DNA from: Ravibacter arvi
Lineage (GTDB): Bacteria > Bacteroidota > Bacteroidia > Cytophagales > Spirosomataceae
Assembly: GCF_039540405.1 (NCBI RefSeq)
Contig: NZ_BAABEY010000001.1
Coordinates: 359,150-423,149, forward strand
DNA length: 64,000 bases
Direction of reading: 5' to 3'
Positions 33,479-43,488 of this stretch are shown here, one piece after another. The position numbers and the translations under genes are program-made. The notes under the pieces were generated by a model that saw only the letters and a program-made list of their open reading frames with translations, was not told where the DNA came from and searched no databases. The first letter of the stretch is position 1. Each line of letters opens with the position of its first letter.

Positions 33479-36400
33479 ATGGATATTTCCATTATTTCCC
33501 TATTGCGGAGACGGGGAAAACGTGGTGTGTTTAACCCGTTGAGCAATAGGCCGATCGGTTTCTTTGTTCCAAAATACGTTACCCGAAGAATCATTATGAG
33601 GCTTAACCTGTTTTCGGCGGTCATGCTGATGACCTGTATGCAGGTATTTGCGGATGGGAACGCCCAGAAATTACAAATTTCTGTCCGGCAGGCGCCATTG
33701 AGCAAGGTTCTCGACAAGATCGAGCAGCAAACCGGCTATTCCTTCTGGATTCAAACCGACTTGCTTAAGCAAAGCAAGCGGGTTACGCTTGACCTGAAAG
33801 GCCGGTCGCTGGAAGAGGCATTGTCGCTTCTTTTTAAAGACATGGGGCTCAGTTATTCATTTATCGATAAAACCATCGTGGTGGTAAAGGCGTCGGAGAG
33901 GAGCCCGGCCCAGGGTCTGGCAATGCCGCCGGCTGCAGTAGCCGGTCCGGGCAACGGGACCGGACAGGAAGACCTGCTCCTCCGGCAGCTACCCCTTCAG
34001 TACCAGGTGCTTAGTAAGAAACTCGTCCGCGGTACCGTGGTTGATGAAGCGGGACTTCCGCTGCCGGGAGTAAATATCCTGGTGAAAGGAACTTCGCAAG
34101 GCGCTTCAACTGACAGTAAAGGCGCATTTGAAATAGCGATGCCTGCCGCTACCGGTACGCTGATTTTCTCTTTTATAGGCTATACCACGCAGGAGGTTAG
34201 CGTTGGAAACAAGGAAGTGCTGGAAATCCGTTTGCAGCCCAATCTCAAAACGCTTGACGAAGTGGTGGTGATCGGCTACGGGACCAGTAAACGCGGCGAC
34301 CTGACGGGGGCCGTATCGACGGTGAAGGCGGACGTTTTCGACGAGGCGCGTCAGAGTTCTTTTATCAACAGCATCCAGGGAAGGGTTGCGGGTTTGCAGA
34401 TCACTTCGGGATCAGGCGAGCCGGGTTCAGGTTCAAAAATTTTGATTCGCGGCGCAAACAGCCTTTATGGAGACAGCCGGCCGTTGTTTGTGATAGACGG
34501 CGTGCCGGTCAATGAAAGCGAGGCGCCGGTGGCAAACTCCCGCTTCGGCGCCAATGCGTCGCGGGATCCGCTCAGTTCCATTAACCCGGCAGACATTGTA
34601 TCAATCGAGGTGTTGAAAGACGCCTCCTCGACCGCTATATATGGCTCCAGGGGAGCAAATGGTGTTATTCTGGTAACCACCAGGCAGGGAAAGGCCGGCG
34701 AAGCGGTTGTGACCTACGACGGGCGCGTCAGCGTTTCCCATACCGCGAGGCGGCTGACGATGCTCAACGGGGAAGATTGGATCGACTACCGGAAGGATTG
34801 GGCCCTGTTGCCCGATCGCTCCAATTTGGTATACGGTTATTTTTCCGACTGGCTATTCTTTAAGAACCCCTCCGAGACAGAGCCTTCTTTGAAGGAGCCG
34901 CGCGATGTATACGCCCTTCCGCACTACGACTGGCAACGAGAAATGTATAGGGACGCAGCATTCGGAAGCGCCCACAACCTGTCGGTCAGCGGTGGTGCGC
35001 AGGCTACCAAATTTTTCGCCAGCGTAGGCTACAACCGGGAGCAAGGGCTTTTTATCAACAACAACTATTCGCGTTTTAATACCCGGCTGCGTGTAGATCA
35101 CCACAAGAACAGGCTTTCGCTTTCGCTCGGCCTGAACGGAACTTTTTCCAGGTTCAACGGAGCGGTTCAATCCGGCGACGGTTATGCCAATGTAGGGGTG
35201 ACCCAGGCGGCGGTGGTTTCGAGACCACTGGTCTTCTCCAATCCTCTCGCCGAAAGTACCCAGGGCGGTTGGAAAATGCCGACCGACAACCTGAAATACG
35301 TAGACCGGGGAATTGAATCGCCTAACCTGTCGGCCAATATGGTGCTGAATTTTAAGTTGCTGGAAGGTCTGTACATCGGCAATACCGCCAGCGGCACGCT
35401 CGTCACCTCGAAGGTAAACGAGTTTTACAGTAAAAACACGCCCTGGGGGTTCTACCTTGGCGGGCGCGGGGCAATCAACAATACTTCCTGGTTCGGTTGG
35501 GTCAACTATTCCACGCTGAGTTATGAAAAGGCATTCGAAAACCAGTCGCGTATAAGCGCGCTCGGTGTATTTGAAGTGAGCGGGAGCCGCTATGAAAACA
35601 GCTACCTGATCAAAAGCAGCTTCGCCGATGAAACAACCGGTATTTACGACATCAGCAAAGGCGTAATTCTGCAGGCGGCAGAATCAAGTGCGGGTATTAC
35701 GCACCGCCTGTCGTATTTGACCCGTTTCAATTACGATTACAAAAACAAATACCTGGTGACGGGAAGCTTGCGTGCGGACGGCTCGGATCGTTTCGGCGCA
35801 GATAACCGCTTTGGTATTTTCCCTTCGGCAGCTTTGGCCTGGAAGGTTACGGAGGAAGATTTCCTGAAAGAGAATTCGCTCGTAAATGACCTGAAAATCA
35901 GGTTGAGCTATGGCGCAACCGGGAATTCCAACATACCGGAGTTTCGCTACATGGCCAGGATGAGCAACCAGTATTATGATGATCAGCTCGGTCTGGCGCC
36001 TTCTTCCTTGCCGAACCCGTCGCTGAAGTGGGAAACCACTACTCAGTACAATGCCGGCTTTGATCTGCAATTGCTGGGGAACCGGCTGGCGCTGACCTTT
36101 GACCTCTACTCCAAACAAACGTCGGACATGCTGTACAACGCTATTGTCCCGGCACAGTCGGGTTTCAAAACGCAGTGGCAGAATCTGGGTAAAATAAGTA
36201 ACAAAGGTGCAGAGCTGGCGCTAAATACGCGGAATATGGAACGCGGAAAATTCAGCTGGTCGAGCTCGCTCACTTTTACCGCCAACCGGAACAAGGTACT
36301 GGTAATCGGCGACGGGCTTTCCGAAGTGTCCATCGGAGCGGGCGCCTATACCACATCCTATATCAAGCAGAATGTGGTAGGTCGGATTATGGTGGGCCAG

Positions 36401-37174
36401 CCTATTGGCGTCATGTACGGGTACGATCTTGCCGGTATCTATCAAATGGATGATTTTGCAGGCTGGAAAGATGCTTCGGGGATCCTTCCGGACAACGATC
36501 CCGGTATAGCCTGGCAAAACCGTAACTGGGTGATCAAAGACGGGGTTACCGATGCCTCTTCTCTGGGTAGAATCAGACCCGGTACTTTCAAATTCAGAAA
36601 TGCAGATGGTTCGGCGGACAACCGGATTACGGAATCGGATAAGGTAATCCTGGGGAATAGCCAGCCGAAATTCTTTGGCGGTTTGGGTAATAACTTTACC
36701 TACGGGCCTTTGGAAGCATCTGTTTTCCTGAGCTTTTCCGTGGGAAACAAGGTGTTCAATTCCACCCGCTTCGAGCTGGAGGGCGCATATCCCGGCGAGT
36801 ATTTTAACATTACCCGCGATTTCTGGGAGAACCGATGGACCTTGGAAAATCCCACCAATACGTATCCTGCGTACAGTGACGCCAATTATTACAATTCGCT
36901 GGCGGCGTTGCCCAACAGTTATTACGTAGAGGATGCCTCTTACCTCCGCCTTCAGACCATATCGTTGGGGTATCGTCTGCCTGCAGGGCTGTTGAACCGG
37001 CTGGGCCTGAAAACAGGGAAGCTGTATTACTCGGGCAACAACCTGTACACGCTTACCGGTTACTCTGGTTTTACCCCTGAAGTGGATTCGGGAAATGCCC
37101 TTTTGTCAGGCTTCGATACCATCGGCTATCCGAGGGCTTCGTCGCATTCTGTTGGGGTGACGCTGACTTTCTGA
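33479..37174 (+). CDS. SusC/RagA-family TonB-linked outer-membrane protein with STN domain
   Basis: A 1231-residue transporter and signal transducer. After the signal region come the STN domain (about residues 65-135, ISVRQAPLSKVLDKIEQQTG), a carboxypeptidase-D-like domain (VRGTVVDEAGLPLPGVNI, about 183-200), the plug (VIGYGTSKRGDLTGAV; SINPADIVSIEVLKDASS) and the barrel ending in HSVGVTLTF. A second start at 33596 (MRLNLFSAVML) would put a standard signal peptide at the N-terminus and is perhaps the true one. STN plus upstream sigma/FecR genes means ligand-triggered self-induction. The partner is SusD at 37284. Confidence 0.95.
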   Translation: MDISIISLLRRRGKRGVFNPLSNRPIGFFVPKYVTRRIIMRLNLFSAVMLMTCMQVFADGNAQKLQISVRQAPLSKVLDKIEQQTGYSFWIQTDLLKQSKRVTLDLKGRSLEEALSLLFKDMGLSYSFIDKTIVVVKASERSPAQGLAMPPAAVAGPGNGTGQEDLLLRQLPLQYQVLSKKLVRGTVVDEAGLPLPGVNILVKGTSQGASTDSKGAFEIAMPAATGTLIFSFIGYTTQEVSVGNKEVLEIRLQPNLKTLDEVVVIGYGTSKRGDLTGAVSTVKADVFDEARQSSFINSIQGRVAGLQITSGSGEPGSGSKILIRGANSLYGDSRPLFVIDGVPVNESEAPVANSRFGANASRDPLSSINPADIVSIEVLKDASSTAIYGSRGANGVILVTTRQGKAGEAVVTYDGRVSVSHTARRLTMLNGEDWIDYRKDWALLPDRSNLVYGYFSDWLFFKNPSETEPSLKEPRDVYALPHYDWQREMYRDAAFGSAHNLSVSGGAQATKFFASVGYNREQGLFINNNYSRFNTRLRVDHHKNRLSLSLGLNGTFSRFNGAVQSGDGYANVGVTQAAVVSRPLVFSNPLAESTQGGWKMPTDNLKYVDRGIESPNLSANMVLNFKLLEGLYIGNTASGTLVTSKVNEFYSKNTPWGFYLGGRGAINNTSWFGWVNYSTLSYEKAFENQSRISALGVFEVSGSRYENSYLIKSSFADETTGIYDISKGVILQAAESSAGITHRLSYLTRFNYDYKNKYLVTGSLRADGSDRFGADNRFGIFPSAALAWKVTEEDFLKENSLVNDLKIRLSYGATGNSNIPEFRYMARMSNQYYDDQLGLAPSSLPNPSLKWETTTQYNAGFDLQLLGNRLALTFDLYSKQTSDMLYNAIVPAQSGFKTQWQNLGKISNKGAELALNTRNMERGKFSWSSSLTFTANRNKVLVIGDGLSEVSIGAGAYTTSYIKQNVVGRIMVGQPIGVMYGYDLAGIYQMDDFAGWKDASGILPDNDPGIAWQNRNWVIKDGVTDASSLGRIRPGTFKFRNADGSADNRITESDKVILGNSQPKFFGGLGNNFTYGPLEASVFLSFSVGNKVFNSTRFELEGAYPGEYFNITRDFWENRWTLENPTNTYPAYSDANYYNSLAALPNSYYVEDASYLRLQTISLGYRLPAGLLNRLGLKTGKLYYSGNNLYTLTGYSGFTPEVDSGNALLSGFDTIGYPRASSHSVGVTLTF

Positions 37175-37283
37175 TTTTTCAACAGGCGGCGCTTCTCAAG
37201 ACATACCTAACGGGTGGCAGGGCTGGCGCCTTGATTGCTGAATCAGGGTCTGCAGCCACTCAAATCTCCTAACTTTCAAGCAA

Positions 37284-38909
37284 ATGAACAGGTTCATACG
37301 AATATTCTTTTGGGCAGTATCCTGCGGCCTTACTATGTCATGCCAGGGTTTTCTGGAGACGGAACCGCTTTCTTTTACTGCGGTCGATAATTTTTACAAA
37401 AGCGCATCCGACGCAGAAACCGCGCTCCGTGGCTGCTACAGCCGGGTGCTGAACAGTTATTCAGTAGGCGGTCGCGGTGGGATTTTTTATGTTGCCGACA
37501 TCGGTACCGACGAACTGATCGGGAACCCGTATTCCACCCCGGACGCGGGCAGCAATATGGATCAGTTTATTTTTGGCCGCGTGGTAAAGAGTAATATCAA
37601 CATGCGCGATACCTGGTCGGCTATGTATAATTCAATTTACGCCATCAATAATCTTCTGGGCCAGCTACCGGGTATAACCATGGAAGAAGGCCAGCGAAAA
37701 CGTATTGAAGCCGAAGCGTCGTTCCTGCGCGGATGGCATTACTTCTATATGGGTATGATGTTTGGCGGAGTGCCGCTCTATACCGCTGTTCCTCATCACC
37801 CGGAGCAGGCACGGAGTTCCCTGGAAGAGGTCATGAACCAGGCGATTGCCGATCTCCGGCTTGCCTATGACCGGCTTCCCGATGAGACGGTATCTACGCC
37901 CGGTATGGCGACCAAGTGGGCGGCCGCCGGGTATCTGGCCAAACTTTACTGCTACCTGGCCAGCTCAAAAATTTCCGGAACGGGCCGGGATCTGCAATTT
38001 GAACTGAATTCCTATGAGTGGGTGCCGGAGCAGGAGTTCTACCAAAAGGCGGAGATCCTCCTCGAAGAAATCGTGACGAAAAGCGGGCTCAAATTGACCA
38101 GGGATTACCGGACGCTTTTTCTGGAGGGAGCCAGAGAGCAGCAAAGAGAAGAGTTGCTCTTTACTTTTTTGCCGTCGGATCAGATGCGCGTCGGTTTCGG
38201 ATTGAATTATTACCTGCTTCCGGTAGGGTATTACGGGAATGGCTGGGGCACATGCCGGCCTACGTATGAAGCTTTTGCCCGGTACGACACTTTACTCGAT
38301 GCCAGGGCAAAATGGGTGCTCGGCGGAATGGGTACTGAAGCCACCGTATTAACGATCGAGGGGAAGAACTATACCCGTCCGACGGAATTGAAACTCGCTA
38401 ACGGCGTTCCCTATGACGGGGACTACAACATCACCAAATTCAGAATGATTTCGTCGGCTGTACGCAGCACGGATGTCTACCTGGGGTATTATCCGTTGTT
38501 GAGGCTTGCTGACATATACCTGTTATGGGCCGAAGCCAGAGCGAACTCGCAGGGAGCCGAAGCCGGCCGCGAAATCCTGAAAACCGTTCGCAGCAGGGCG
38601 CTGCGTACCGGGAGCGCAGAGAACCTGGCGAAAATTCAGGCCCGGTACCGGAAAACGGATTTTATAGAAGAGTTGCTGGACGAGCGTTCGAGGGAGCTGG
38701 GGTACGAGCAGCAACGCAAATTCGACCTGGTACGCTTTAACCGGTACCTGTCGACGATCAAATCGCTTTCCACAACAGTTGGCGTTTGGAACGGACTGGC
38801 CGCAGGGCAGCTTAAAAACAACCTGACGCCCCACCAGATCTGGATGCCCATACCGGAAGAGGATGAGATCATCAACGCAAATCTACTACCCAACAATCCC
38901 GGGTACTGA
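37284..38909 (+). CDS. SusD/RagB-family outer-membrane lipoprotein
   Basis: A 541-residue lipoprotein with a signal ending TMSC (Cys20). Classic SusD features: FLETEPLSFTAVDNFYKSASDAETAL after the Cys, TPR-like helices (RIEAEASFLRGWHYFYMGMMFG), GMATKWAAAGYLAKLYCY, and a C-terminal ERSRELGYEQQRKFDLVRF and MPIPEEDEI. It binds glycan at the surface and lids the preceding SusC. Unlike the two SusD_2 proteins elsewhere in the window, this one belongs to the main SusD family. Confidence 0.94.
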   Translation: MNRFIRIFFWAVSCGLTMSCQGFLETEPLSFTAVDNFYKSASDAETALRGCYSRVLNSYSVGGRGGIFYVADIGTDELIGNPYSTPDAGSNMDQFIFGRVVKSNINMRDTWSAMYNSIYAINNLLGQLPGITMEEGQRKRIEAEASFLRGWHYFYMGMMFGGVPLYTAVPHHPEQARSSLEEVMNQAIADLRLAYDRLPDETVSTPGMATKWAAAGYLAKLYCYLASSKISGTGRDLQFELNSYEWVPEQEFYQKAEILLEEIVTKSGLKLTRDYRTLFLEGAREQQREELLFTFLPSDQMRVGFGLNYYLLPVGYYGNGWGTCRPTYEAFARYDTLLDARAKWVLGGMGTEATVLTIEGKNYTRPTELKLANGVPYDGDYNITKFRMISSAVRSTDVYLGYYPLLRLADIYLLWAEARANSQGAEAGREILKTVRSRALRTGSAENLAKIQARYRKTDFIEELLDERSRELGYEQQRKFDLVRFNRYLSTIKSLSTTVGVWNGLAAGQLKNNLTPHQIWMPIPEEDEIINANLLPNNPGY

Positions 38910-38936
38910 AAAACCGGCGCTAAAATTGTTCTGAGA

Positions 38937-40055
38937 ATGAAAACTTACCTGATGTTGCTGCTCGCCGTTTTAGGCGCGGGCGGATGTGCCATGAGCCAGG
39001 AAAAGCCGGTAGCTGTGAGCAAAAATCCGGTTAAAGTGGGAGCCTGGTATTTTGGGGGCTGGAGTTTCAAGCCCGACCCGGAGGGACATACTTTTCACAT
39101 CAGCCCTACGCTCGTGAAAGACTATGATTTCCGGCGTCCGGTCTGGGGCTGGCGGGAAGACGCTCCCGGCGTAATGGAGCGACAAATAGATGCTGCTGCA
39201 GATAATGGCTTGTCTTTCTGGGGATTTTGCTGGTATGAAAACTCGCTCAACCCGGACAGCAAGGAAACGATGGACCAGCTCAACATTGCACTGGATTTAT
39301 TTCTGAAGGCGGAAAACAGGACCCGGCTTGACTTTTTCCTGCTGTCCTGTTTCCCTGTTTCCCCGGCAAACTGGCAAAAAGTCTGCGATGAGACGATACG
39401 CTATTTTAAAGAGCCAAATTATTATCGCGTTGATAATAAACCCGTAATTGCCTTTTTCAATGCAGACGAAATGCTCCGGGGGCTGGGAGGTGAAGCCGGG
39501 GTAAAGGAGGCGCTGAGCCGGTACAGGGAAACCGCCAAAAGCAAGGGGTTCGGAGAAGTGCTGATCGGAGCCCGGACTTTTCCCAGGGCCAATGATCCCG
39601 GCTTTCAACAGAAGTACCTGGCTTGCGGATTTGATTTCTTAACCACTTACAACAATGCGGACGACGGTCGTGTTAAAGCCGGCGAAAACGCATTTGGTTT
39701 CCTTCAGGAAGGCGACAGGAAATCGTGGAATGAAATCAGTGCCCATTCCGATGTACCGTTTCTCCCGGTGGTAGGTGCGGGGTATGACATGCGCCCCTGG
39801 GCGAAAGATCACCCAACGCTCCCTGCTTCGGATTACTGGTATGCCAACCCTTCTGCACTTGAAATAGGGCGCCATCTTCGCGCGGGCATGCAATGGGTAA
39901 AGTCGAACCCGGGAAAAGCGCTGGGCAGAAGCGTAATTCTCTATGCCTGGAACGAAAATGGGGAAGGAGCGTGGCTGACCCCGGACAGTGAGACGGGAGA
40001 TGCGCGCCTGAAGGCGATAAAAAAGGTGATCAAGGAAGAAAACGCAGAAAAATGA
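38937..40055 (+). CDS. WbsX/GH99-like lipoprotein
   Basis: A 372-residue exported protein with a lipoprotein signal ending GAGGC (Cys17). The core begins KVGAWYFGGW and has DNGLSFWGFCWYENS, the pattern of the glycosyltransferase-WbsX/GH99-like family, whose members have a TIM-barrel fold and are often found in polysaccharide-utilisation loci. Candidate acid residues lie in the C-terminal LYAWNENGEGAWLTPD. It probably acts as a surface or periplasmic endo-glycosidase on the glycan handled by the SusCD pair; the linkage is unknown. Its stop overlaps the next start (ATGA). Confidence 0.7.
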   Translation: MKTYLMLLLAVLGAGGCAMSQEKPVAVSKNPVKVGAWYFGGWSFKPDPEGHTFHISPTLVKDYDFRRPVWGWREDAPGVMERQIDAAADNGLSFWGFCWYENSLNPDSKETMDQLNIALDLFLKAENRTRLDFFLLSCFPVSPANWQKVCDETIRYFKEPNYYRVDNKPVIAFFNADEMLRGLGGEAGVKEALSRYRETAKSKGFGEVLIGARTFPRANDPGFQQKYLACGFDFLTTYNNADDGRVKAGENAFGFLQEGDRKSWNEISAHSDVPFLPVVGAGYDMRPWAKDHPTLPASDYWYANPSALEIGRHLRAGMQWVKSNPGKALGRSVILYAWNENGEGAWLTPDSETGDARLKAIKKVIKEENAEK

Positions 40056-40774
40056 TGCAGGATCTGGTAAAAATTGTGGCGGGAGTAGTGATAATGCTCC
40101 TGCTCGATGGGTGCAGCATGCACCGGGCAGCAAAAGTCAAGGCGCCCGAAACGGTTGTTATTCTGGGGAACAGCATTGTACGTCACGGCCCGAGCGAGGC
40201 CCTGGGTTGGTATGGAGACTGGGGAATGGCGGCATCCGCCGAATCGCTGGATTTTGTTCATGTTCTCGAAAGAAAGATACGGAGCGCGAAACCCCATTCG
40301 AAAGTGATTGGGGGAAACCTCTATACGTTCGAGCGCGACTACGTGAATTTTAATACGGCAGAGCTTGATCCGTTTCGCGATGCGGACTTACTGATTCTCA
40401 AATTTTCGGAGAATGTAGATGCCGGGCTTATTGAAAAGCAGGACTTTAAAAAGCACTATCTGCGGATATTGGATAATCTGACAGCCGGGAAGCCCCGGAA
40501 AATTGTGCTGGCGGACGGCTTCTGGGCATCGCCTGTTAATGACGTAGTCAGGGCAATTGCCGACGAGCGCAAATTCCCGTTTGTACAATTGCACGATCTG
40601 AGCCGGGATTCACTTATGACTGCCAAGGGACTCTTCAAGCATACCGGCGTGGCCAACCACCCGTCCGATAAGGGGATGGCGGCTATAGCCGATCGGATTT
40701 GGGAAAAAATTGAAGTCTATTATACCGGCAGAAACCGGCAAAATGAGAACAGCCTTAAAAGACGCAGAAGATGA
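40052..40774 (+). CDS. SGNH-hydrolase-like lipoprotein
   Basis: A 240-residue protein with a lipoprotein signal ending LLDGC (Cys21). Block I reads ILGNSIV with candidate nucleophile Ser41 (GNS instead of GDS). Near the C-terminus, VANHPSDKGM supplies a candidate catalytic His. The block III asparagine motif is less clear (LKFSENVD). It may be an esterase removing acyl groups from the substrate glycan. It overlaps both neighbours by 4 bp (ATGA), so the 38.9-42.0 kb genes are tightly coupled. Confidence 0.72.
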   Translation: MMQDLVKIVAGVVIMLLLDGCSMHRAAKVKAPETVVILGNSIVRHGPSEALGWYGDWGMAASAESLDFVHVLERKIRSAKPHSKVIGGNLYTFERDYVNFNTAELDPFRDADLLILKFSENVDAGLIEKQDFKKHYLRILDNLTAGKPRKIVLADGFWASPVNDVVRAIADERKFPFVQLHDLSRDSLMTAKGLFKHTGVANHPSDKGMAAIADRIWEKIEVYYTGRNRQNENSLKRRRR

Positions 40775-41973
40775 TCATTTTCATACCAAAAATTCAACAA
40801 TTGAAACAGCTGGCGATGGCTTTTTGCCTCTTGCTGGCGGTAGGCGCATGTACGGAAGACCGGGTGACCGAAACACATGAGGTCAGCTTCGTTTCCAATG
40901 GCGGGACGAACCTGGCGCCGGTAAGGGTAAAGCATGGAGAAACGCTGGATACCAGGAAAATATACCCGGACCCGATCGTAAGTGACGGGGGAGATTTCCT
41001 CGGCTGGTTTACAGACGAAAGCCTGACGCAGGAATTTGATTTTGCCGGTCCCGTCAATGCAGACCTGGTTCTTTATGCCAAATGGCACTATGAAAGTTTC
41101 AAAATCACCTTTGAAATGAACGCTGGTCCCGCCTTACCGGACCTGGAGGTAAGAGTCGGGAAGGAGCCGCTGTTGCCGGAACCGCTATTGGAGGGACATG
41201 CTTTCGCCGGTTGGTACAAGGACAAGGATTTCAGGAGCATGTTTACTGAAGCTGATGCAGTTAGCAGTGATCTGACCCTGTATGGGCGTTTTGAGAAATA
41301 TTCCCCGGCATCCTGGTTCTCCGTAAATGCCAGTGGCGTGCTTGAAAAGTGTACACCCGCCGCCGGGACTTCGGTGGTGGTTTTGCCGGAGGGCATCAGG
41401 GAAATCCCGGATTGGTTTGTGCTGGCCAACGGGCTGAATGAACCCGGGAAACCGGGATTCCCCGGAGGGGCCGATATCCGGGAATTTATATTGCCCGGAT
41501 CGCTGGAGAAACTGGGATACGGCTCATTTAAGTATTCAGCTATTACGCGTATCGTTATTCCCGCGAAAGTAAGACAGCTTGTACCGGTTACTTTTGAAGG
41601 TTGTGATCGCCTGCAACAGGTTTACTTCGCCAAGGACAGCCAACTGGAAAGGCTCGCCGGAAATGACAGCAACGAAGCTGTTTTTGTTACCCCGGCACTT
41701 GAAACGATTACTTTCCCGCCTTCGTTGCGCTATGTCGGGAAGTACACGATGGCCGGTGCAAAATCGCTCAAAACGGTCACATTTTTGAGGAAGGAATCGG
41801 CGGTGATATTTGATACCTTTTTGCCCGGTGGTGGTGTCTGGTTGTTTGGCGGCTACTTCCCGAATAAAATCCTGATGCCTTCGGCTGTTAAAAGTGCTTT
41901 TCTGACCGAGCTGAGAAAGGTAACAGGCGACTATGAATACGAGAAAATGAGCGCCATTACCGAAGGGATTTAG
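40771..41973 (+). CDS. Surface lipoprotein with InlB-type repeats and BspA-like leucine-rich repeats
   Basis: A 400-residue protein with a lipoprotein signal ending AVGAC (Cys27). Two Listeria-Bacteroides (InlB B) repeats lie at about residues 36-105 and 106-175, each ending in a GWF/GWY-D-x-LTLYGR or ADLVLYAKW motif. A C-terminal BspA-like LRR_5 domain follows (VLPEGIREIPDWF, LPGSLEKLGYGSFKYSAITRIVIPAKV, TFPPSLRYVGKYTMAGAKSLKTV). Such modules bind proteins or glycans at the cell surface. In a SusCD locus it is the likely accessory ligand-binding lipoprotein. A later start at residue 16 is possible. Confidence 0.8.
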   Translation: MIIFIPKIQQLKQLAMAFCLLLAVGACTEDRVTETHEVSFVSNGGTNLAPVRVKHGETLDTRKIYPDPIVSDGGDFLGWFTDESLTQEFDFAGPVNADLVLYAKWHYESFKITFEMNAGPALPDLEVRVGKEPLLPEPLLEGHAFAGWYKDKDFRSMFTEADAVSSDLTLYGRFEKYSPASWFSVNASGVLEKCTPAAGTSVVVLPEGIREIPDWFVLANGLNEPGKPGFPGGADIREFILPGSLEKLGYGSFKYSAITRIVIPAKVRQLVPVTFEGCDRLQQVYFAKDSQLERLAGNDSNEAVFVTPALETITFPPSLRYVGKYTMAGAKSLKTVTFLRKESAVIFDTFLPGGGVWLFGGYFPNKILMPSAVKSAFLTELRKVTGDYEYEKMSAITEGI

Positions 41974-42013
41974 GCGGCGAAGGTAATCGGCCTGGTATAC
42001 ACTTTTTTTACTG

Positions 42014-42046
42014 CGGCCCCGGTCGTGCCTTGACCGGGGCCGTTTT
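42014..42046 (+). terminator. Strong intrinsic terminator
   Basis: Arms CGGCCCCGGTC (42014-42024) and GACCGGGGCCG (42032-42042) are perfectly complementary over 11 bp with a 7-nt loop, followed by TTTT on the plus strand. It should end the SusC-to-LRR transcript, leaving the CE15 gene with its own promoter. Confidence 0.9.
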
Positions 42047-42186
42047 ACATAGGTTGATAGTTTCTTTGGGCAGGGAACGAGGATAAGAATAATACTAAAC
42101 CAGAAGAAAGAGTATGCGCCCGACTAAACGGGCTTTTCATTTCCGGTGACTTTATCCGAAAGCCAAAGCCCTGAAACAAAAAACAA

Positions 42187-43374
42187 ATGAAGCGCATTCC
42201 CATAAGGATTATTTCTACCTGCTTTCTTTTGGCGATAAGCCTTTTTTTAAACGCCCAGAATTACGACGAATCAAAGGCAGGCGTATACACTGTACCCGAG
42301 GCGCTTGTTCTTGAAAACGGCAAAAAAGTAAAAGGAGCAAAAGACTGGGAAGCGAAACGACGCCCGGAAGTAGTAGCACTTTTTGAAAAGCACGTTTATG
42401 GCCGGATGCCGGGTCCTCCGACTCATTTTGCTTTTCGTTTGCTGCGGGAAGACAAACAGGCGATGGCGGGAAAGGCCCACTTGAAAGAAGTGGAAATTTC
42501 GGTAGGGAACGGGGTTGAAGAGGCGAAAATCAACGTAGTGATGTTTACACCGGCTTTTGCAAAGAAAAAGGTACCCCTGTTTTTACTCATTAACAATCGT
42601 TCTGCACGGAATACTGCGCCGGAACGGGATACGCTGAGCGGTTTCTGGCCGGCTGAACAGGTCTTGGCGGCCGGTTACGGAATAGCGGCATTCCAGGTGG
42701 CTGATGCGGCGCCGGATAACAAGGAGCACTACCGTGAAGGGGTGCTGAGGCTTTTCCCGGAAACAGCTTCCGCCCCCGACGGCATGAAAGCCATCGGGGC
42801 ATGGGCCTGGACGGCCGGCAGGGTGCTGGACTACCTCGAAAAAGACAACGAAGTGAATGGGAAGCAGGTAATTGTAGTCGGGCATTCCCGTGGCGGAAAA
42901 ACTTCATTGTGGGCTGCGGCACTTGACCCCCGGTTCGCGATGTGTATCAGCAACAATTCCGGCAATACCGGTGCGAAGCTGTCGCGACGTAATTTCGGAG
43001 AAACCGTGCAGCGCATCAATACAAGTTTTCCGCATTGGTTTGCCGACAATTATCAGGCTTATAACGGTCGGGAAAGCGATTTGCCGGTTGACCAGCACCT
43101 GTTGCTGGCTGCCATTGCCCCGCGCCCGCTGTATGTCACCAATGCAACCAAGGACCTGTGGGCTGACCCCAAGGGTACCTATCTCGCGCTTCAACTGGCG
43201 CAGCCGGTGTTCAACCTCTATCCGGAGCAATCGAGGCTACCTGCCAGGCAACCCGAACCTGACCAGCCCTATATCGCGAAGCCCCTTGGGTATCACAACC
43301 GCACAGGAAAGCATGATATGACTTACTATGACTGGGAGCAGTTTGTCCGCTTCGCGGATTTGTACTTCAAATAG
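42187..43374 (+). CDS. CE15-family (glucuronoyl esterase-like) alpha/beta hydrolase
   Basis: A 395-residue exported protein (signal peptide to about residue 23, LFLNAQ). The nucleophile elbow VVGHSRGGKTSLW has Ser234 with the family's SRxGK. Further CE15 features are MCISNNSGNTGAKLSRRNFGE, AIAPRPLYVTNATKDLWADP (acid) and HDMTYYDW with His376. CE15 enzymes cleave the ester between glucuronic acid of xylan and lignin alcohols. The Cys usual in GCSRxGK is His here, as in many bacterial members. Beside a SusCD locus it may de-esterify the imported glycan. Confidence 0.85.
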   Translation: MKRIPIRIISTCFLLAISLFLNAQNYDESKAGVYTVPEALVLENGKKVKGAKDWEAKRRPEVVALFEKHVYGRMPGPPTHFAFRLLREDKQAMAGKAHLKEVEISVGNGVEEAKINVVMFTPAFAKKKVPLFLLINNRSARNTAPERDTLSGFWPAEQVLAAGYGIAAFQVADAAPDNKEHYREGVLRLFPETASAPDGMKAIGAWAWTAGRVLDYLEKDNEVNGKQVIVVGHSRGGKTSLWAAALDPRFAMCISNNSGNTGAKLSRRNFGETVQRINTSFPHWFADNYQAYNGRESDLPVDQHLLLAAIAPRPLYVTNATKDLWADPKGTYLALQLAQPVFNLYPEQSRLPARQPEPDQPYIAKPLGYHNRTGKHDMTYYDWEQFVRFADLYFK

Positions 43375-43488
43375 GAAAGCGAATTACCGGTGTGAGCCGG
43401 TTTTTAATTTTTCAGCGAGGCATTCGTGTGAAATGGTACACCCCGCCGGCGTGTTATTTTTTTCCTGCGTATGAGTTGGGTTGATTTA

